64,000 nucleotides of DNA, taken from assembly GCA_013397455.1 (NCBI GenBank), contig VYZB01000270.1, positions 785,407-849,406 on the forward strand. Reading direction: 5' to 3'. This document shows, in pieces, positions 63,946 to 64,000 of this stretch (the stretch's first letter is position 1; every line of letters starts with the position of its first letter). The stretch is from Crotophaga sulcirostris. Lineage: Eukaryota; Chordata; Aves; Cuculiformes; Crotophagidae. The notes below the pieces were generated by a model. That model had not been told where the DNA came from. It saw only the letters and a program-made list of their open reading frames with translations, and did no database searches. The translations under genes and the position numbers were made by a program.

Positions 63946-64000
63946 TTCAGTTCTTCACTGAAAGGGTGATTGGCCACTGGAATGCGCTGCCCAGGGAGGT
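63946..64000 (+). mobile_element. CR1 LINE fragment running off the window end
   Basis: TTCTTCACTGAAAGGGTGAT, TGGCCACTGGAATGCGCTGC and CCAGGGAGGT match the CR1 3' region seen elsewhere in the window. It lies in the PHYHD1 intron after 63840, just past a short (AT)n run. Confidence 0.85.

Overview
The window is vertebrate nuclear DNA, most probably from a bird. The genes have many short exons with GT-AG introns, the interspersed repeats are almost all CR1 LINE fragments with the avian-type 3' end (copies of ATTCTATG), and the encoded proteins match human 9q34.11 genes closely. The gene order also matches human 9q34.11 as I remember it (chicken chromosome 17 by inference): TBC1D13 (+), ENDOG (+), SPOUT1 (-), KYAT1 (-), LRRC8A (+), PHYHD1 (+).

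Layout. 1-8.6 kb: TBC1D13, all coding exons except the first few codons. 8.6-12.3 kb: 3' UTR and intergenic DNA with nothing recognised. 12.3-13.7 kb: a degenerate GC-rich minisatellite running into a 553-base assembly gap that has removed the ENDOG promoter and N-terminus. 13.7-15.8 kb: the rest of ENDOG. 16.7-22.4 kb: SPOUT1 on the minus strand, complete in 12 coding exons, tail-to-tail with ENDOG. 22.6-24.2 kb: a cluster of opposed CR1 copies. 25.7-31.1 kb: KYAT1 on the minus strand, complete in 12 coding exons. 37.0-37.8 kb: a CpG-rich region with four YY1-like motifs, the likely shared promoter of KYAT1 and LRRC8A. 37.85-38.23 kb: a 41-bp minisatellite with a second gap. 39-53 kb: LRRC8A, with a probable 5' UTR exon, a 719-codon exon and a final coding exon. 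62.1-64 kb: the first four coding exons of PHYHD1, cut off by the window end.

The genes do not form a pathway. They are housekeeping neighbours: a Rab GAP, a mitochondrial nuclease, a SPOUT-fold RNA methyltransferase, a PLP-dependent kynurenine aminotransferase, the essential subunit of the volume-regulated anion channel, and a 2-oxoglutarate oxygenase. I saw no novel multi-gene system. The points worth a second look are the minisatellites beside the gaps, opposed CR1 pairs that could form long RNA hairpins, the promoter architecture, a uORF in the LRRC8A leader and a possible intron-retention form of LRRC8A. Exon boundaries were placed by eye from reading frame, splice consensus and remembered human proteins.
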